Part shown: piece after piece, positions 26,001-33,886 of the stretch
Layout: the number at the start of each line of letters is the position of its first letter
Position numbering within the stretch: position 1 is the first letter of the stretch
NCBI RefSeq assembly: GCF_027568515.1
Contig: NZ_JANKZF010000003.1
Span: 124,001-188,000, forward strand
DNA from: Arthrobacter sp. HY1533
GTDB taxonomy: Bacteria > Actinomycetota > Actinomycetes > Actinomycetales > Micrococcaceae
Reading direction: 5' to 3'
Length of the DNA stretch: 64,000 bases
Position numbers and translations under genes: made by a program
Notes under the pieces: model-generated
Databases searched by the model: none
Told to the model about the DNA's origin: nothing
The model's input: the letters and a program-made list of their open reading frames with translations, nothing else

Positions 26001-26441
26001 GGAATTGATCTCATGGTTGGGCCGTGGATGGCCGGTTCACGGTACCCCAGCCTGGTTGGCAGAACCTCCACCGGTGACTTGGTGCGCTGGGAGAACAAGA
26101 ATGGGCGCGATCTCAGTCCTGGTGTCAAGATCGGCATTGGGTGGAAGTCACTCGAGCTCGCGATGGTTGACTTTGACAAGGATGGCAGGGCTGACATTCT
26201 GGGGGTTGACACGGGCGGCACCATGCGGCTGTACCGTTCCAATGGCCTGGGGACATTCATGGGCGAAACGCGTCCAGTAGTTGGAACTGGGTGGTCGGGG
26301 TTCCGTCAATTCACCGGCATTTCAGCCTTTGCAGGCCAAGGCACCACAGGTGTCATGGCTACTTTCCAGAACGGGGCGCTGCGTTACTACCCCCTCGTGT
26401 CAAGCAGGCGGTGGGGAACCCCCGTGGACATCCAGCCATAA
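23052..26441 (+). CDS. Secreted GH25 muramidase with three FG-GAP/VCBS-like blocks
   Basis: A 1129-residue secreted protein. A signal peptide (ASVVAVALILGMGALPAGAA, ending near residue 48) is followed by an Ala/Pro/Thr-rich linker, then a GH25 lysozyme domain (about 145-370): GMDVSGWQ carries the first Asp, PPLLDMENNPY the catalytic Asp-x-Glu, and WQYSDSG the end. The remaining 750 residues are three related blocks, each with DVVT-D-SGVLW, DWDADG, DFDGDG and a YYP end, that is, calcium-binding FG-GAP repeats of a beta-propeller. It would cut peptidoglycan between MurNAc and GlcNAc while its propeller binds the wall or a glycan. I chose ATG 23052, since the frame upstream is not coding. Confidence 0.92.
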   Translation: MFSTSAPRFISHTPEPSPHRLVRRACASVVAVALILGMGALPAGAAPAPTPAVDAPTPSSLASPTLEGAAPEAGSTPTQVPDAGPTGQATATATAETMPPANPGAFMGQGASRALRGVAANAPMSALLGEVEAAQPYDARALPSGVQGMDVSGWQADPETYSVSQVNWAQHWSMGSRFVYAKATEGDYFVDASRPSHLKGATGVGMLTGAYHFALPGQSSAVAQADFFLRNGGSWAANGNTLPPLLDMENNPYTNPSKRPYYGNNCYNMTPSSMVAWIKAFSNRVLAQTGRLPAIYTNYYWWQECTGNSKDFAKQPLHIAAYGASSPWIPGGWQDYQFWQYSDSGPFAGDSNVWNGTLAGLKAFAGASDSPATAPSIPSPADLVAADSSGQLWNYPGTSAGSYGPRKLIGTGWTGLRSLNVIDWDADGTLDIVAQWTSGRLSFYRGQPTGGFSTPLTLAASGWGTAQLTLGYWLNSSNRPQILAKSPDGTLRLWRNDEAGTISGGNVIGSGWGQFNVTMVDFDGDGKQDLLAQDTAGSLKLYRSNGTGGFVDETRKVVGVGWNGFTSLSVASGFAGPGTVGLVARTKAGALYYYPVPGNSRFGSAVAVGQGFTTFLIAGGETINVAPPLVSPSPTPTPVPPITGPSIQAMSDVVTVDGSGVLWRRPVAASVLGQPKQIGAGFNGAKSVHVVDWDADGVLDLMVQWENGKLTLYRGARLGGFSAVALGSSGWNGVDMTVGQWVKGAKYPSIVARSISGDLLSYTTINGSSVSAGIVVAKGMTRVHPVISDFDGDGNADILAFDNIGRINLLRSTGKGTLISEARPVVGNGWKAMTSIGSAIGHTANGSSGLLARTSAGSLTYYPFNKSTFGTPVVLANGWNAYTIAGSERLIPSSPLTSLADVVTIDASGVVWNRTASGDSKLSAAFPIQGGWRNVKSQHVTDWNADGVPDLLVQWENGTVDVYSASPQGGFSAPVRIGYNGWAGIDLMVGPWMAGSRYPSLVGRTSTGDLVRWENKNGRDLSPGVKIGIGWKSLELAMVDFDKDGRADILGVDTGGTMRLYRSNGLGTFMGETRPVVGTGWSGFRQFTGISAFAGQGTTGVMATFQNGALRYYPLVSSRRWGTPVDIQP
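24190..26441 (+). repeat. Three tandem coding blocks in the GH25 protein
   Basis: Blocks begin near 24194, 25004 and 25752 (about 690-810 bases each) at the phrases ADLVAADSSGQLW, SDVVTVDGSGVLW and ADVVTIDASGVVW. Each contains the same order of DWDADG, WENGKLTLYRG-like and DFDGDG segments. The DNA copies differ widely, so they are old duplications, and the first block is the most diverged. Confidence 0.8.
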
Positions 26442-26534
26442 CTTGGGGTGTCCTCGAACGCGCCGCCTGCCGCACCCTATTCAGGCACGCCCCGGCCCTT
26501 GACGCGCCTTGCCGCGCGGGTGAAGACTTGGGGC

Positions 26535-27011
26535 ATGTTCAGGCACTTGGGTGACACAGACTGGCTTCGTGCGGTGCTGGTGGGCGGCGCCACGTTGTTG
26601 GCAACCGTGGGTGTGGCTGCCTGCGCCCAGCAATCGATCAGCGGGACAACACCAGCGTCACCGGCCACGGCCCCGGCCCCAGCCCCAGCCCCAGCCCCAG
26701 CCCACTTGATTTTGACGGACTGGGTCAACGGGGATGACGGCATGTTGGCCCTCACGAACGGCGTGCTCATCAAACAGGCCGACGGGTGCGTGGGCCTGAA
26801 GAATTCCAGCGGCCGAAAACCAGTGCTCCTGCGCTGGCCGGCAGGAACAACCCTGGCCACGGATGAATCGGCAGTTATCGGGCTGTCGGGGGCAAAGTTC
26901 CCCTTCGACAGTGAAATTGGCTTTGGTGGCGGCTACGGCGGCATGCCGGTGCCAGGGGAATGCAGTTCCCAGCTTTGGGGCGGCGTCTTCGAAGTGCAGC
27001 AGCCGCTCTAG
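26535..27011 (+). CDS. Putative lipoprotein, conserved position after the GH25 gene
   Basis: A 158-residue protein. The N terminus MFRHLGDTDWLRAVLVGGAT leads into LLATVGVAAC, a lipobox with Cys at about 29, followed by an Ala-Pro repeat made by a hexanucleotide repeat. The soluble part (LILTDWVNGDDGMLALTNGVL, then GCVGLKNSSGRKPVLLRWPAGT and GFGGGYGGMPVPGEC) has two Cys that could pair. I do not recognise a family with confidence. Start uncertain: in-frame GTG codons at 26448 and 26520 exist, but the lipobox spacing favours ATG 26535. It probably serves outside the cell next to the muramidase. Confidence 0.65.
   Translation: MFRHLGDTDWLRAVLVGGATLLATVGVAACAQQSISGTTPASPATAPAPAPAPAPAHLILTDWVNGDDGMLALTNGVLIKQADGCVGLKNSSGRKPVLLRWPAGTTLATDESAVIGLSGAKFPFDSEIGFGGGYGGMPVPGECSSQLWGGVFEVQQPL
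26675..26704 (+). repeat. Hexanucleotide tandem repeat (AGCCCC) within the lipoprotein gene
   Basis: About five units of AGCCCC (first one GGCCCC, last one AGCCCA), encoding alternating Ala-Pro residues after the lipobox. Slippage would change the length of the linker without breaking the frame. Confidence 0.75.
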
Positions 27012-27041
27012 TCCTGAACTGCTCGCAGCCTTGACCTGCCG

Positions 27042-28184
27042 CTACTTCTGTACGATGGCCTCAATGGCGGATTCCCAGGCGCGCATTTGGGTCGCCGCGG
27101 ACAGATCGTGGGCGGCCGCATCGGCCGCAGCCTTCCAGCGATTGATGTCGGCGGCGTTCAGTCCTGACAAGGCCGCGCTGAGCGAGTTGATGGTGAAGTC
27201 CTCTGTCACAACGCCCAGGCCATACTGGTGCAGAGTGTCGGCCATGTCCGGGGATGGACCCGTCACAATGCCCAGACGTGCCTGGACGGCTTCAAAGAAC
27301 TTGTTCGGCAGTGCGTTGGCCTGGTTGAAGTTGGTTGGCGGCAAATAGGTGACGCAGACATCGTATTCCGCCATCTTTGAGACCAACTCGGTGTACGGCA
27401 CCGGATCAATCATGGTTACATTGTCGATGCCAGACGCCAGCTCCCTGAGCTCCTGGACGTAGGCGGGTTCATTCGGCACCGCAATCATGTCCAGGTGAAT
27501 ATTTGCCGGGACATCCTTCATGGCGTGCAGCACATGCTCCAGCTTGCGGAAACGCTGGCCCGCACCGCTGTAGATCACCTTGATGACTTCTCCGACCGGC
27601 TTGACCGGCAGGTCATGGTAGGGAGCGGCGTTGGTTGCCACCCCGACTGCGATCCCATAATCCTTCGTGTATTGGCGGGCGATGGCGCCCGAGACAGTCG
27701 TGACGGATTGGGCTTTCGGCAGGTAGTTTCGGCACAACCACCGCATAAATGGCGCAACAAAGGTCCGCCACTTGAGATCGTCATCCTTTTCCCTTGGCGC
27801 AAACTCGTGCAGGTCCGAATGAACCCCCTTGCGTGGTTGCAGCGAAAGTGCCAGTGGCAGTGCATTGAGGTCGTTGGCCAGAATGACATCGAAGCCAGCC
27901 ACTGGCAGGATCTCTTTCGCCGCCTGGACAGCCGTCAGCCCCTCATACACCCTCGTATACATCCTGGTGATCAGGCCCACGCGGTCGGTGCTCCAGCCTC
28001 GGGTGCCTTCCGGCAGGGAATAGTGCTCGGCAGCACCCTCCGGAGCAGCCCCAAACCCGCAGGTGACAACATGGTATTTGTCCTTGAACAACTCAACTTG
28101 CTTCAGGACGCGCGGATCCGAAGGGATGTTGGAGAAGGACAAAATCAGCAAGGACGGCTTGGGGCTCATGGAATCAGCTTTCAT
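27042..28184 (-). CDS. Glycosyltransferase, GT4 family
   Basis: A 380-residue GT-B glycosyltransferase. LLILSFSNIPSDPRVLKQVE at the N terminus, EVIKVIYSGAGQRFRKLEHVL in the middle and NALPNKFFEAVQARLGIVTG at the donor end (the PxKxxE-type pattern) are typical. It is the last gene of the leftward set 32.4-27.0 kb (GT2, ABC exporter, GT2, GT4) and converges with the lipoprotein gene across 30 bases. It has two ATGs near the start, at 28184 and 28169; either could serve. Confidence 0.88.
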   Translation of the reverse strand: MKADSMSPKPSLLILSFSNIPSDPRVLKQVELFKDKYHVVTCGFGAAPEGAAEHYSLPEGTRGWSTDRVGLITRMYTRVYEGLTAVQAAKEILPVAGFDVILANDLNALPLALSLQPRKGVHSDLHEFAPREKDDDLKWRTFVAPFMRWLCRNYLPKAQSVTTVSGAIARQYTKDYGIAVGVATNAAPYHDLPVKPVGEVIKVIYSGAGQRFRKLEHVLHAMKDVPANIHLDMIAVPNEPAYVQELRELASGIDNVTMIDPVPYTELVSKMAEYDVCVTYLPPTNFNQANALPNKFFEAVQARLGIVTGPSPDMADTLHQYGLGVVTEDFTINSLSAALSGLNAADINRWKAAADAAAHDLSAATQMRAWESAIEAIVQK

Positions 28185-28211
28185 TCTCGAAAATCCAAAT
28201 CTGCGGTACTT

Positions 28212-29339
28212 CTAGGCCTTGGCCCGGAACATGGTCATACGGTCCAGGACGGTGTGAATCTTCAATCTCAACTGGTGCCGCACCACGCTGTCCGGCCTGA
28301 GATTGGCCAGCAGCCTGCGGTTGAACAGTTTGGCGCCGTAGCCCGCATCGATGTACTCCCGCAAGGCTCTCCGCAGCGCGTCGCCATCGGCACGCGAATC
28401 GGACAGCCGCGCAACGAGCGTACTTTCGGCAACCGTCAGGGACTTTTCGACTGTGGGGGAAATTTCGGTGGCCCGGACCACGAATTGATGCACTGCCCTG
28501 CGGTCAGGTTCCGGCCAATCGCCTCCCGGCCCACGCCTGAGCAGCGCGCCCAGGAGGTGGATGCGCAGCAGTTTGGCAGCTATGGACTGCCGTTGCGAAG
28601 CGGAAAGTGATGACAGCCAGGCCTGGTCAAGGGCCAGGACGGCCCTGAATTCCTCAGCCAGTGGCAAAACGTCGGCAGTCACCCGGTCGAGCGCGTCTTC
28701 GCCAAGCACATAGTGCGGTCCCTGCCACGGAAACTCAAGTTTTGCGCCGGAAAACCAAAGGCGCAGGCCTGCGTCCAGGTCCTCGGCCGTGCGCAGCCCT
28801 GGGGTGTACCGGAACCCGATCGACTCCAGCAATTCCATGGACCACAGGCCGCGTGGTGCCGTGGCGTAGGCCAGCTGGTCCTTGACAGGGTCCAGCGAGC
28901 TCCCGCGCAGCAGCCTGGCCCGGGGCGTGCGGATGACGCCGCCGCCTTGCCGCTTCAAGGGGGCAATGACACCATCCACTTTTGAGCTGACAAGCAATTC
29001 CAGCCACTGGGCAAGGGCGCCGGGCTCCAGGTAGTCATCGGAATCGAGGACGAGAACGTACGGTGTGCTGCAGTGGGCCAGGCCCATGTTCTTCGGCCCC
29101 GCGGGAGAGGAGAGACCGTCGTCCAGCTGCAGGTAGCTGATGTCCGCGTCGGAGGGCAGGGCAACGTTGGCCTTGATGGCGGCCATGTCGATGTTGTGGC
29201 ACACCACCAGCACCTTCACCTTGCCCGCAAGGCTGGGCGACAGGCAGGATTCGATGGCCCGGGACAGTGGCCGCTGGGCGGTGTGAACCGCTATGACGAC
29301 AGTTGCCAGTGCGCCCCCGGGAGTGTCGATTCCTTGCAC
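28212..29339 (-). CDS. Family 2 glycosyltransferase with C-terminal extension, copy A
   Basis: A 375-residue protein. The GT-A half has VVIAVHTAQRPLSRAIES, VLVVCHNID and LDSDDYLEPGALAQWLEL, with the DxD-like DSDD. AEDLDAGLRLWF (about 205) may supply the catalytic acid. The C-terminal 160 residues are helical and shared with the gene at 31.3 kb, but with no family I recognise. GTG 29339 begins exactly after the stop of the ABC exporter gene, so the two are coupled. Common phrases with the other copy are VCHNID, SPAGP, LEPG-LKQWLEL and LDPVKD. Confidence 0.82.
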   Translation of the reverse strand: MQGIDTPGGALATVVIAVHTAQRPLSRAIESCLSPSLAGKVKVLVVCHNIDMAAIKANVALPSDADISYLQLDDGLSSPAGPKNMGLAHCSTPYVLVLDSDDYLEPGALAQWLELLVSSKVDGVIAPLKRQGGGVIRTPRARLLRGSSLDPVKDQLAYATAPRGLWSMELLESIGFRYTPGLRTAEDLDAGLRLWFSGAKLEFPWQGPHYVLGEDALDRVTADVLPLAEEFRAVLALDQAWLSSLSASQRQSIAAKLLRIHLLGALLRRGPGGDWPEPDRRAVHQFVVRATEISPTVEKSLTVAESTLVARLSDSRADGDALRRALREYIDAGYGAKLFNRRLLANLRPDSVVRHQLRLKIHTVLDRMTMFRAKA

Positions 29340-31127
29340 CTAGTTGACCAATCCCGCAAGCGTGGCTTGGTGGGCGAAGTCCGGAACCGCCTCAATGAGT
29401 TCATCGAAAGTGCCGCTGGCACGAATCTCACCGTCGGCCATGAAGTAGATCTGGTCTGCGTGGCGAATGGTGGAAAGCCTGTGGGCGACCAACACGACCG
29501 TGACCTTGCCGTGCAGGTCCTGGATGGATTTGCTGATGGCCGCTTCCGTGGCCGAGTCGAGGGCGCTGGTGGCCTCGTCCATGACCAGCACGAGCGGATC
29601 GGCATAGAGCGCACGGGCAATGCCCAGGCGCTGGCGCTGGCCGCCGGAGAGGGAGAGCCCACGCTCGCCCACCCGCCGGTCGATGCCGCCCTCGCGGTTT
29701 TCCACCACGTCAAGCATTTGTGCCTTCTCCAGCGAGCTCTTCACCAGTTCACGGTCGAATTCGTCGCTCCACGTCAGGGCCACGTTCTGTGCCACGGTGG
29801 CGTCAAAGATCGCCACTTCCTGGGGGACGTAGCCCACCCTGGAGCGCCAGTCCGCGGCCATGGCACCCAGCGGAGTCCCAGCGATGCTGGCTTCTCCTGA
29901 CGTTGGTTCAATCAGGCCAAGCACCAAGTCAACCAGGGTCGACTTTCCGGCGCCGGAGGATCCGACAAAAGCCACGGTGGCACCAAAGGGAATGCTCAGA
30001 CTGATGTTCTTGAGGGCATCCTCGCCATCGGCGGAATAACGGAAACTCACGTCGCGCAGGTCCAGCGAAGAGGCTCCCTGCGGCAGTTTCTCCCCTGTCC
30101 GGTCATCCTTGCGTTCGACGGCGTACTTCTCAACGGTCTTGATGTCGGCAACCACCACCTCGGCGAAAGGCGCGCTGGTTGAGGTTTGGGAGATGATTCC
30201 CTGGAAACGCTGCAGCGACGGGGCCATGCGGAAGCCTGCCAGGGCAAACAGGGCCACGGATAGCATGGCCTGTTCGGGGCCACCGGCCAAATAGCCGACG
30301 CCGCCAACCACTGCGAATCCGCCAATCAGGGCTGACTCCAAAACGTAGCGGGGAACAATGCCCAGGAACTGAATGTTGGCCCGGGCCCGGGAGGTGTGAA
30401 TGCGGTTTGCGTGCACCACGCCTGCAACCTCGCCCTCCTTGTTGCGCAGCGTCACTTCCTTCAGCGCAGTAACCATCTCCGTCAAGAGTTGCGCAACCTT
30501 GAAGGAATAGTCGCGGTTCACCCGCCCGGCGACCACCGCGCGGCGCGAAACGAGGAAGTACAGCACCATGGCCACGGCACCCAGGTAAACCAGGGCAACA
30601 GCTGCTGTCAGCGGCTGGGCAATCGCCAGGACCAGGACCACAACAACAAAAGTGAGCACCTCGCCAGTCAAAGTCATCAGGGGAAGCAGGAAACCGGCAA
30701 TGGTGTTGGCAATGCCGACGTCGGCAATCCGTACCAGGTCCGAGGAGTTGCGGCGGAGCCGGTCCACCCAGGGAGCCGCCAAATAGGAGGCAAACAGCTT
30801 GTCGCCCATGGCGAGTTCCAGCCGCGCAAGCTTGCGAGTCGCCCACCACTGCAAGACCAAGGCCAGCACACCCTTGAGGATGATGATTCCGCAGACTACA
30901 CCGATGGCGACAATAAGGCCCGTGCCGCCAACTTCAACGCCGATGACGGGGACTTTCCAGGCGGACCCAGTCGCCAATGGCGTGAGGATCAGGGCGAGCA
31001 GGGCCATGGCGAAAGCATCGAACATGGCAAGGAGGGCGAGCAGAACTGAATAGGTTCGCACAAAGCCGATGCTGGAGCTGGGAAGGATTGACAACACATT
31101 CTTGAACGTGCCCCACAATGCCTTCAC
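29340..31127 (-). CDS. ABC exporter, fused membrane and ATPase domains (flippase-like)
   Basis: A 595-residue half-transporter. A six-helix exporter-type membrane domain (residues about 20-320) precedes the ATPase: Walker A VGSSGAGKST (about 388), signature LSGGQRQRLGIARAL (about 493) and Walker B LVLVMDEATSALD. This is the form of lipid-linked oligosaccharide flippases (MsbA, PglK) and peptide or lipid exporters. Flanked by two related GT2 genes and a GT4, it most likely moves a lipid-linked glycan intermediate across the membrane; this is inference from context. The stop codon abuts the GTG of the next gene. Confidence 0.88.
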   Translation of the reverse strand: MKALWGTFKNVLSILPSSSIGFVRTYSVLLALLAMFDAFAMALLALILTPLATGSAWKVPVIGVEVGGTGLIVAIGVVCGIIILKGVLALVLQWWATRKLARLELAMGDKLFASYLAAPWVDRLRRNSSDLVRIADVGIANTIAGFLLPLMTLTGEVLTFVVVVLVLAIAQPLTAAVALVYLGAVAMVLYFLVSRRAVVAGRVNRDYSFKVAQLLTEMVTALKEVTLRNKEGEVAGVVHANRIHTSRARANIQFLGIVPRYVLESALIGGFAVVGGVGYLAGGPEQAMLSVALFALAGFRMAPSLQRFQGIISQTSTSAPFAEVVVADIKTVEKYAVERKDDRTGEKLPQGASSLDLRDVSFRYSADGEDALKNISLSIPFGATVAFVGSSGAGKSTLVDLVLGLIEPTSGEASIAGTPLGAMAADWRSRVGYVPQEVAIFDATVAQNVALTWSDEFDRELVKSSLEKAQMLDVVENREGGIDRRVGERGLSLSGGQRQRLGIARALYADPLVLVMDEATSALDSATEAAISKSIQDLHGKVTVVLVAHRLSTIRHADQIYFMADGEIRASGTFDELIEAVPDFAHQATLAGLVN

Positions 31128-31302
31128 TCGTTGCCTCCGTTTGCGGCGAAAAACGTGGCCGGAATTGCCGTGGAAGCTTGTGCACCATCAGTCATACGCA
31201 TCTTTATCACCATTGCATTCTACCGCCCGGGGCCCGGCCCTTCCGCCGGGCACCACATTCACCGCCCAGTGTCTATGTGCAACGACCGGGCCGGAGCGGA
31301 CG

Positions 31303-32403
31303 CTAGAGCAGTGCTGAAGCCGCCATGAAGCGGAGCGGGGATTCAGCACTAAATTGCGATGCCGGCCGCGAAGCCAGCAGGGTGGCGGGGGCGCCAAATT
31401 TCCTGCGCAGGCGGCTCAGTTGAACCATGTCTGCGCTGCTTGAGCTCGGATCGGCAATCGCAGAGAACAGGCGCACATCTGCCACCGACAAGGCGTGAAG
31501 TGAGTTGGGTGCGGCCGCGAGGACAGTCTGGGACACTTCGGCCAGGTCCGCCCGCTGGGCACTTGTCCAGAGGGTCGCAGTGCGGGAAGCTGCTGCGGCA
31601 AAAACATGGACCCTGATCAACTTGGTGACAATCGCACGCCTTGACGGCTCAGGGAGCGCCTTGAACCACGGCGATTCCACCAGATCCAGGGCGAAGAGGA
31701 AATCTTCCTTGACCGGCCGGGCTTCACTCGTCACCCGGTCCACGGCGTCAGCCCCCACCACGTAGTGGCCCGCGCCACGGGCGTAATCCAGGCGCCCGCC
31801 GCCAAAATACAACTTCGCTGAAAACTCCTGGTCCTCCCCCGTCCTGTAACCGGCGGTGAAGCTCAGGCCCAGCCGCCGGATCTCGGCGGTTGCCAAGAGC
31901 CCCAGCGGCGCCGTGCGGTAGCTGAGCCGGTCCTTGACGGGGTCCAGGTTCAGCCGCCGGCCAACCCTCACCGGCGGCGTGCGCACCTTTGCCCCGCTTG
32001 CGTGGCGCTGGGGAGCCAAAACGGCAGCTGAACCGTGGCGTTGGGCAAGCTCAAGCCATTGCTTCAACGAGCCCGGCTCGAGGAAGTCATCGCTGCCCAT
32101 GATGCTGACATAGGGGGCGGTGGCAGCTTCCACGCCGGCATTGAACGGGCCCGCCGGGCTTGGAATTCCGTCGCGGCACTCCAGGAACCTGACGCTTTCA
32201 CGCAACGTCTGCCCAATGCGTTCCTTGATAAGGTCCGGATCAATGTTGTGGCACACGACATTGATCCGCAGTCCACCATCGACATTCAGCGCCAGGCCGG
32301 CAAGTGCGGCCGATTCGACAGCCCGCTCAATGGGACGCGAACTGCTGTGGACGGCGATGACCAGATCGACTGCCGGGGAAAAGTTGGGGACATCAGGGTG
32401 CAT
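31303..32403 (-). CDS. Family 2 glycosyltransferase with C-terminal extension, copy B
   Basis: A 366-residue paralogue of the gene at 28.2-29.3 kb. Shared features are VIAVHSSSRPIERAVESAA, VVCHNIDPDLIKERIGQ, SPAGPFNAGV, IMGSDDFLEPGSLKQWLEL and LDPVKDRLSYRTAPLGL. TGEDQEFSAKLYFGG may contain the catalytic residue. The C-terminal 150 residues are helical and specific to this pair. It is the first gene of the leftward set and diverges from the GT4 gene at 32.5 kb with 68 bases between; the promoters of both must lie there. Confidence 0.83.
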   Translation of the reverse strand: MHPDVPNFSPAVDLVIAVHSSSRPIERAVESAALAGLALNVDGGLRINVVCHNIDPDLIKERIGQTLRESVRFLECRDGIPSPAGPFNAGVEAATAPYVSIMGSDDFLEPGSLKQWLELAQRHGSAAVLAPQRHASGAKVRTPPVRVGRRLNLDPVKDRLSYRTAPLGLLATAEIRRLGLSFTAGYRTGEDQEFSAKLYFGGGRLDYARGAGHYVVGADAVDRVTSEARPVKEDFLFALDLVESPWFKALPEPSRRAIVTKLIRVHVFAAAASRTATLWTSAQRADLAEVSQTVLAAAPNSLHALSVADVRLFSAIADPSSSSADMVQLSRLRRKFGAPATLLASRPASQFSAESPLRFMAASALL

Positions 32404-32471
32404 GCCTGCACATTATCACCGACGGCCCAGCCTTCCGGCAAGGACAGCCAGCCTATGATTGAGGGAGCAGA

Positions 32472-33509
32472 TTGCGCGAAACAGCGCCGGCCCACAACGC
32501 TAAGGAAGTCCCTTTGCCCTCCGAACCCAAGGTTCTCCAGTTCAACGACTGCGCCTATGTTGCCGGAACAATGGTCAACGCAGCCCGCCGGGCAGGCATT
32601 GAATGGGACTATTTGCCGCCGCAGCAGGTGCGGCCCATGGGCCCGGCCCCGCGCAACCCGCTGCTGGCCAAGGCCAGGTTCGCCCCGTTCCTGGCCCGTC
32701 GGGCGGCAAAGCTGTGGTCCACGGACGTAGTGCATGTCCACTATGGCACCAGTGCCAGGCTCATCAGGGCCACCGGCATGCCCCGGCGCCCCTATGCACT
32801 GACCCTCCACGGCAGTGACATCCGCAGCCAGTGGAAGGACCCCCGGTTCCATGATGAGATCCAGCGGGCCGTTGACGGCGCCTCCCACGTGTTCTACGCC
32901 AACACGGACAACGTCCACGATGCCACGGCAGCCAGGGCCGATGCCGAATTCCTGCCATCGTTTGTGGACGTACCCAATCTGCCGTCCTGGAAGCCCGCAT
33001 CTGCCCCGAAGGTGTTGTTCATTTCCCGGTGGGATGACGACAAGGGCGTCAAGCGCCAGGTCCAGCTGGCGGAACAGCTTGCAAGGGCGCTGGCAGGAAA
33101 GGCTGAGCTGGTGGGGCTCAACTGGGGCCCCGGCGCGCAGGAGGCCGAACGCATGGGTGTCAGGCTCCTGGAAAAGATGCCCCGTGCCCAGTACCACGCT
33201 GCACTCAGCGAGGCGTGGGTCGGTGTTGGCCAGGCGTCCGAGTACTTTTCCACCAGCGAATTTGAGGCCTTGACCATTGGCTTGCCTGTGGCCGCCCTGG
33301 GTTCCCGGCTCCCACGTCCCGATGACGGAACCGTGCCTCCCGTCATGGAAGGCAACGTCAGCGACGTCGTCGAGCAAGTTCTTGCAGCACTCGCGGATCC
33401 GCAGGCAGCGACTGCGCGACTGGGTGGCCGGGACTGGGCGCTGCCACGATATGACGCGGCGGCCTACATTCCCAAGCTTGCGGCCTTGTACAAGGGCATG
33501 GCCGGCTAG
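32472..33509 (+). CDS. Glycosyltransferase, GT4-like, short, second copy
   Basis: A 345-residue GT-B glycosyltransferase related to the gene at 21.0-22.0 kb: YALTLHGSDIRSQWKDP, VLFISRWDDDKGVKRQVQLAEQL, ELVGLNWGPGAQEAERMGVR and the donor-site FEALTIGLPVAALGSRLPRP. It starts with TTG 32472 about six bases after AGGGAG; an in-frame TTG 14 codons on (leading to PSEPKVLQFNDC) is an alternative. It ends one base from the end of the converging DUF2304 gene. Confidence 0.85.
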   Translation: MRETAPAHNAKEVPLPSEPKVLQFNDCAYVAGTMVNAARRAGIEWDYLPPQQVRPMGPAPRNPLLAKARFAPFLARRAAKLWSTDVVHVHYGTSARLIRATGMPRRPYALTLHGSDIRSQWKDPRFHDEIQRAVDGASHVFYANTDNVHDATAARADAEFLPSFVDVPNLPSWKPASAPKVLFISRWDDDKGVKRQVQLAEQLARALAGKAELVGLNWGPGAQEAERMGVRLLEKMPRAQYHAALSEAWVGVGQASEYFSTSEFEALTIGLPVAALGSRLPRPDDGTVPPVMEGNVSDVVEQVLAALADPQAATARLGGRDWALPRYDAAAYIPKLAALYKGMAG

Positions 33510-33510
33510 C

Positions 33511-33882
33511 TTACGGCTTTCTGGCCCCTTCGGCGGATTCGCTCTCCCACGTCCGCGGGGTCTCATCCAAGGCGATCCTGCGGGCCAGCAGGGTCAGGGA
33601 GTTCTCCAGGTGGCGGAAACGCTGGTAGGTGGTTGCCATGTACACCAGGAAACTCACTATGAGGGCATACAGCACCAGGTCTGTTCCACGACCGATGCCC
33701 AGCAGCCGCGCCAAGTGTGAGAGCGCCGTCGGGAAAAATACGGAGAATATGGCCACGCCGGCAAAGAGCACCAGCATGATGCGCCGGATGGCAAGATGGC
33801 GTGCGTTGGAACCGCCGCGCATCAGTGCCACTGACACCAGGATGACGGCAATGACCAGAACTATTTGGACCAGGATTTGCAC
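33511..33882 (-). CDS. DUF2304-family membrane protein
   Basis: A 123-residue protein with three membrane helices (VQILVQIVLVIAVILVSVAL, IMLVLFAGVAIFSVFFPTAL and DLVLYALIVSFLVYMATTY) and a charged tail beginning YQRFRHLENSLTLLARRIAL. Small DUF2304 proteins occur beside DPM1-like glycosyltransferases, and that is the case here, with the GT2 gene four bases upstream. A scaffolding or membrane-docking role for the transferase is plausible but unproven. GTG 33882 is chosen from AGGTGA just upstream; the frame is open further. Confidence 0.8.
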   Translation of the reverse strand: MQILVQIVLVIAVILVSVALMRGGSNARHLAIRRIMLVLFAGVAIFSVFFPTALSHLARLLGIGRGTDLVLYALIVSFLVYMATTYQRFRHLENSLTLLARRIALDETPRTWESESAEGARKP

Positions 33883-33886
33883 GTTC

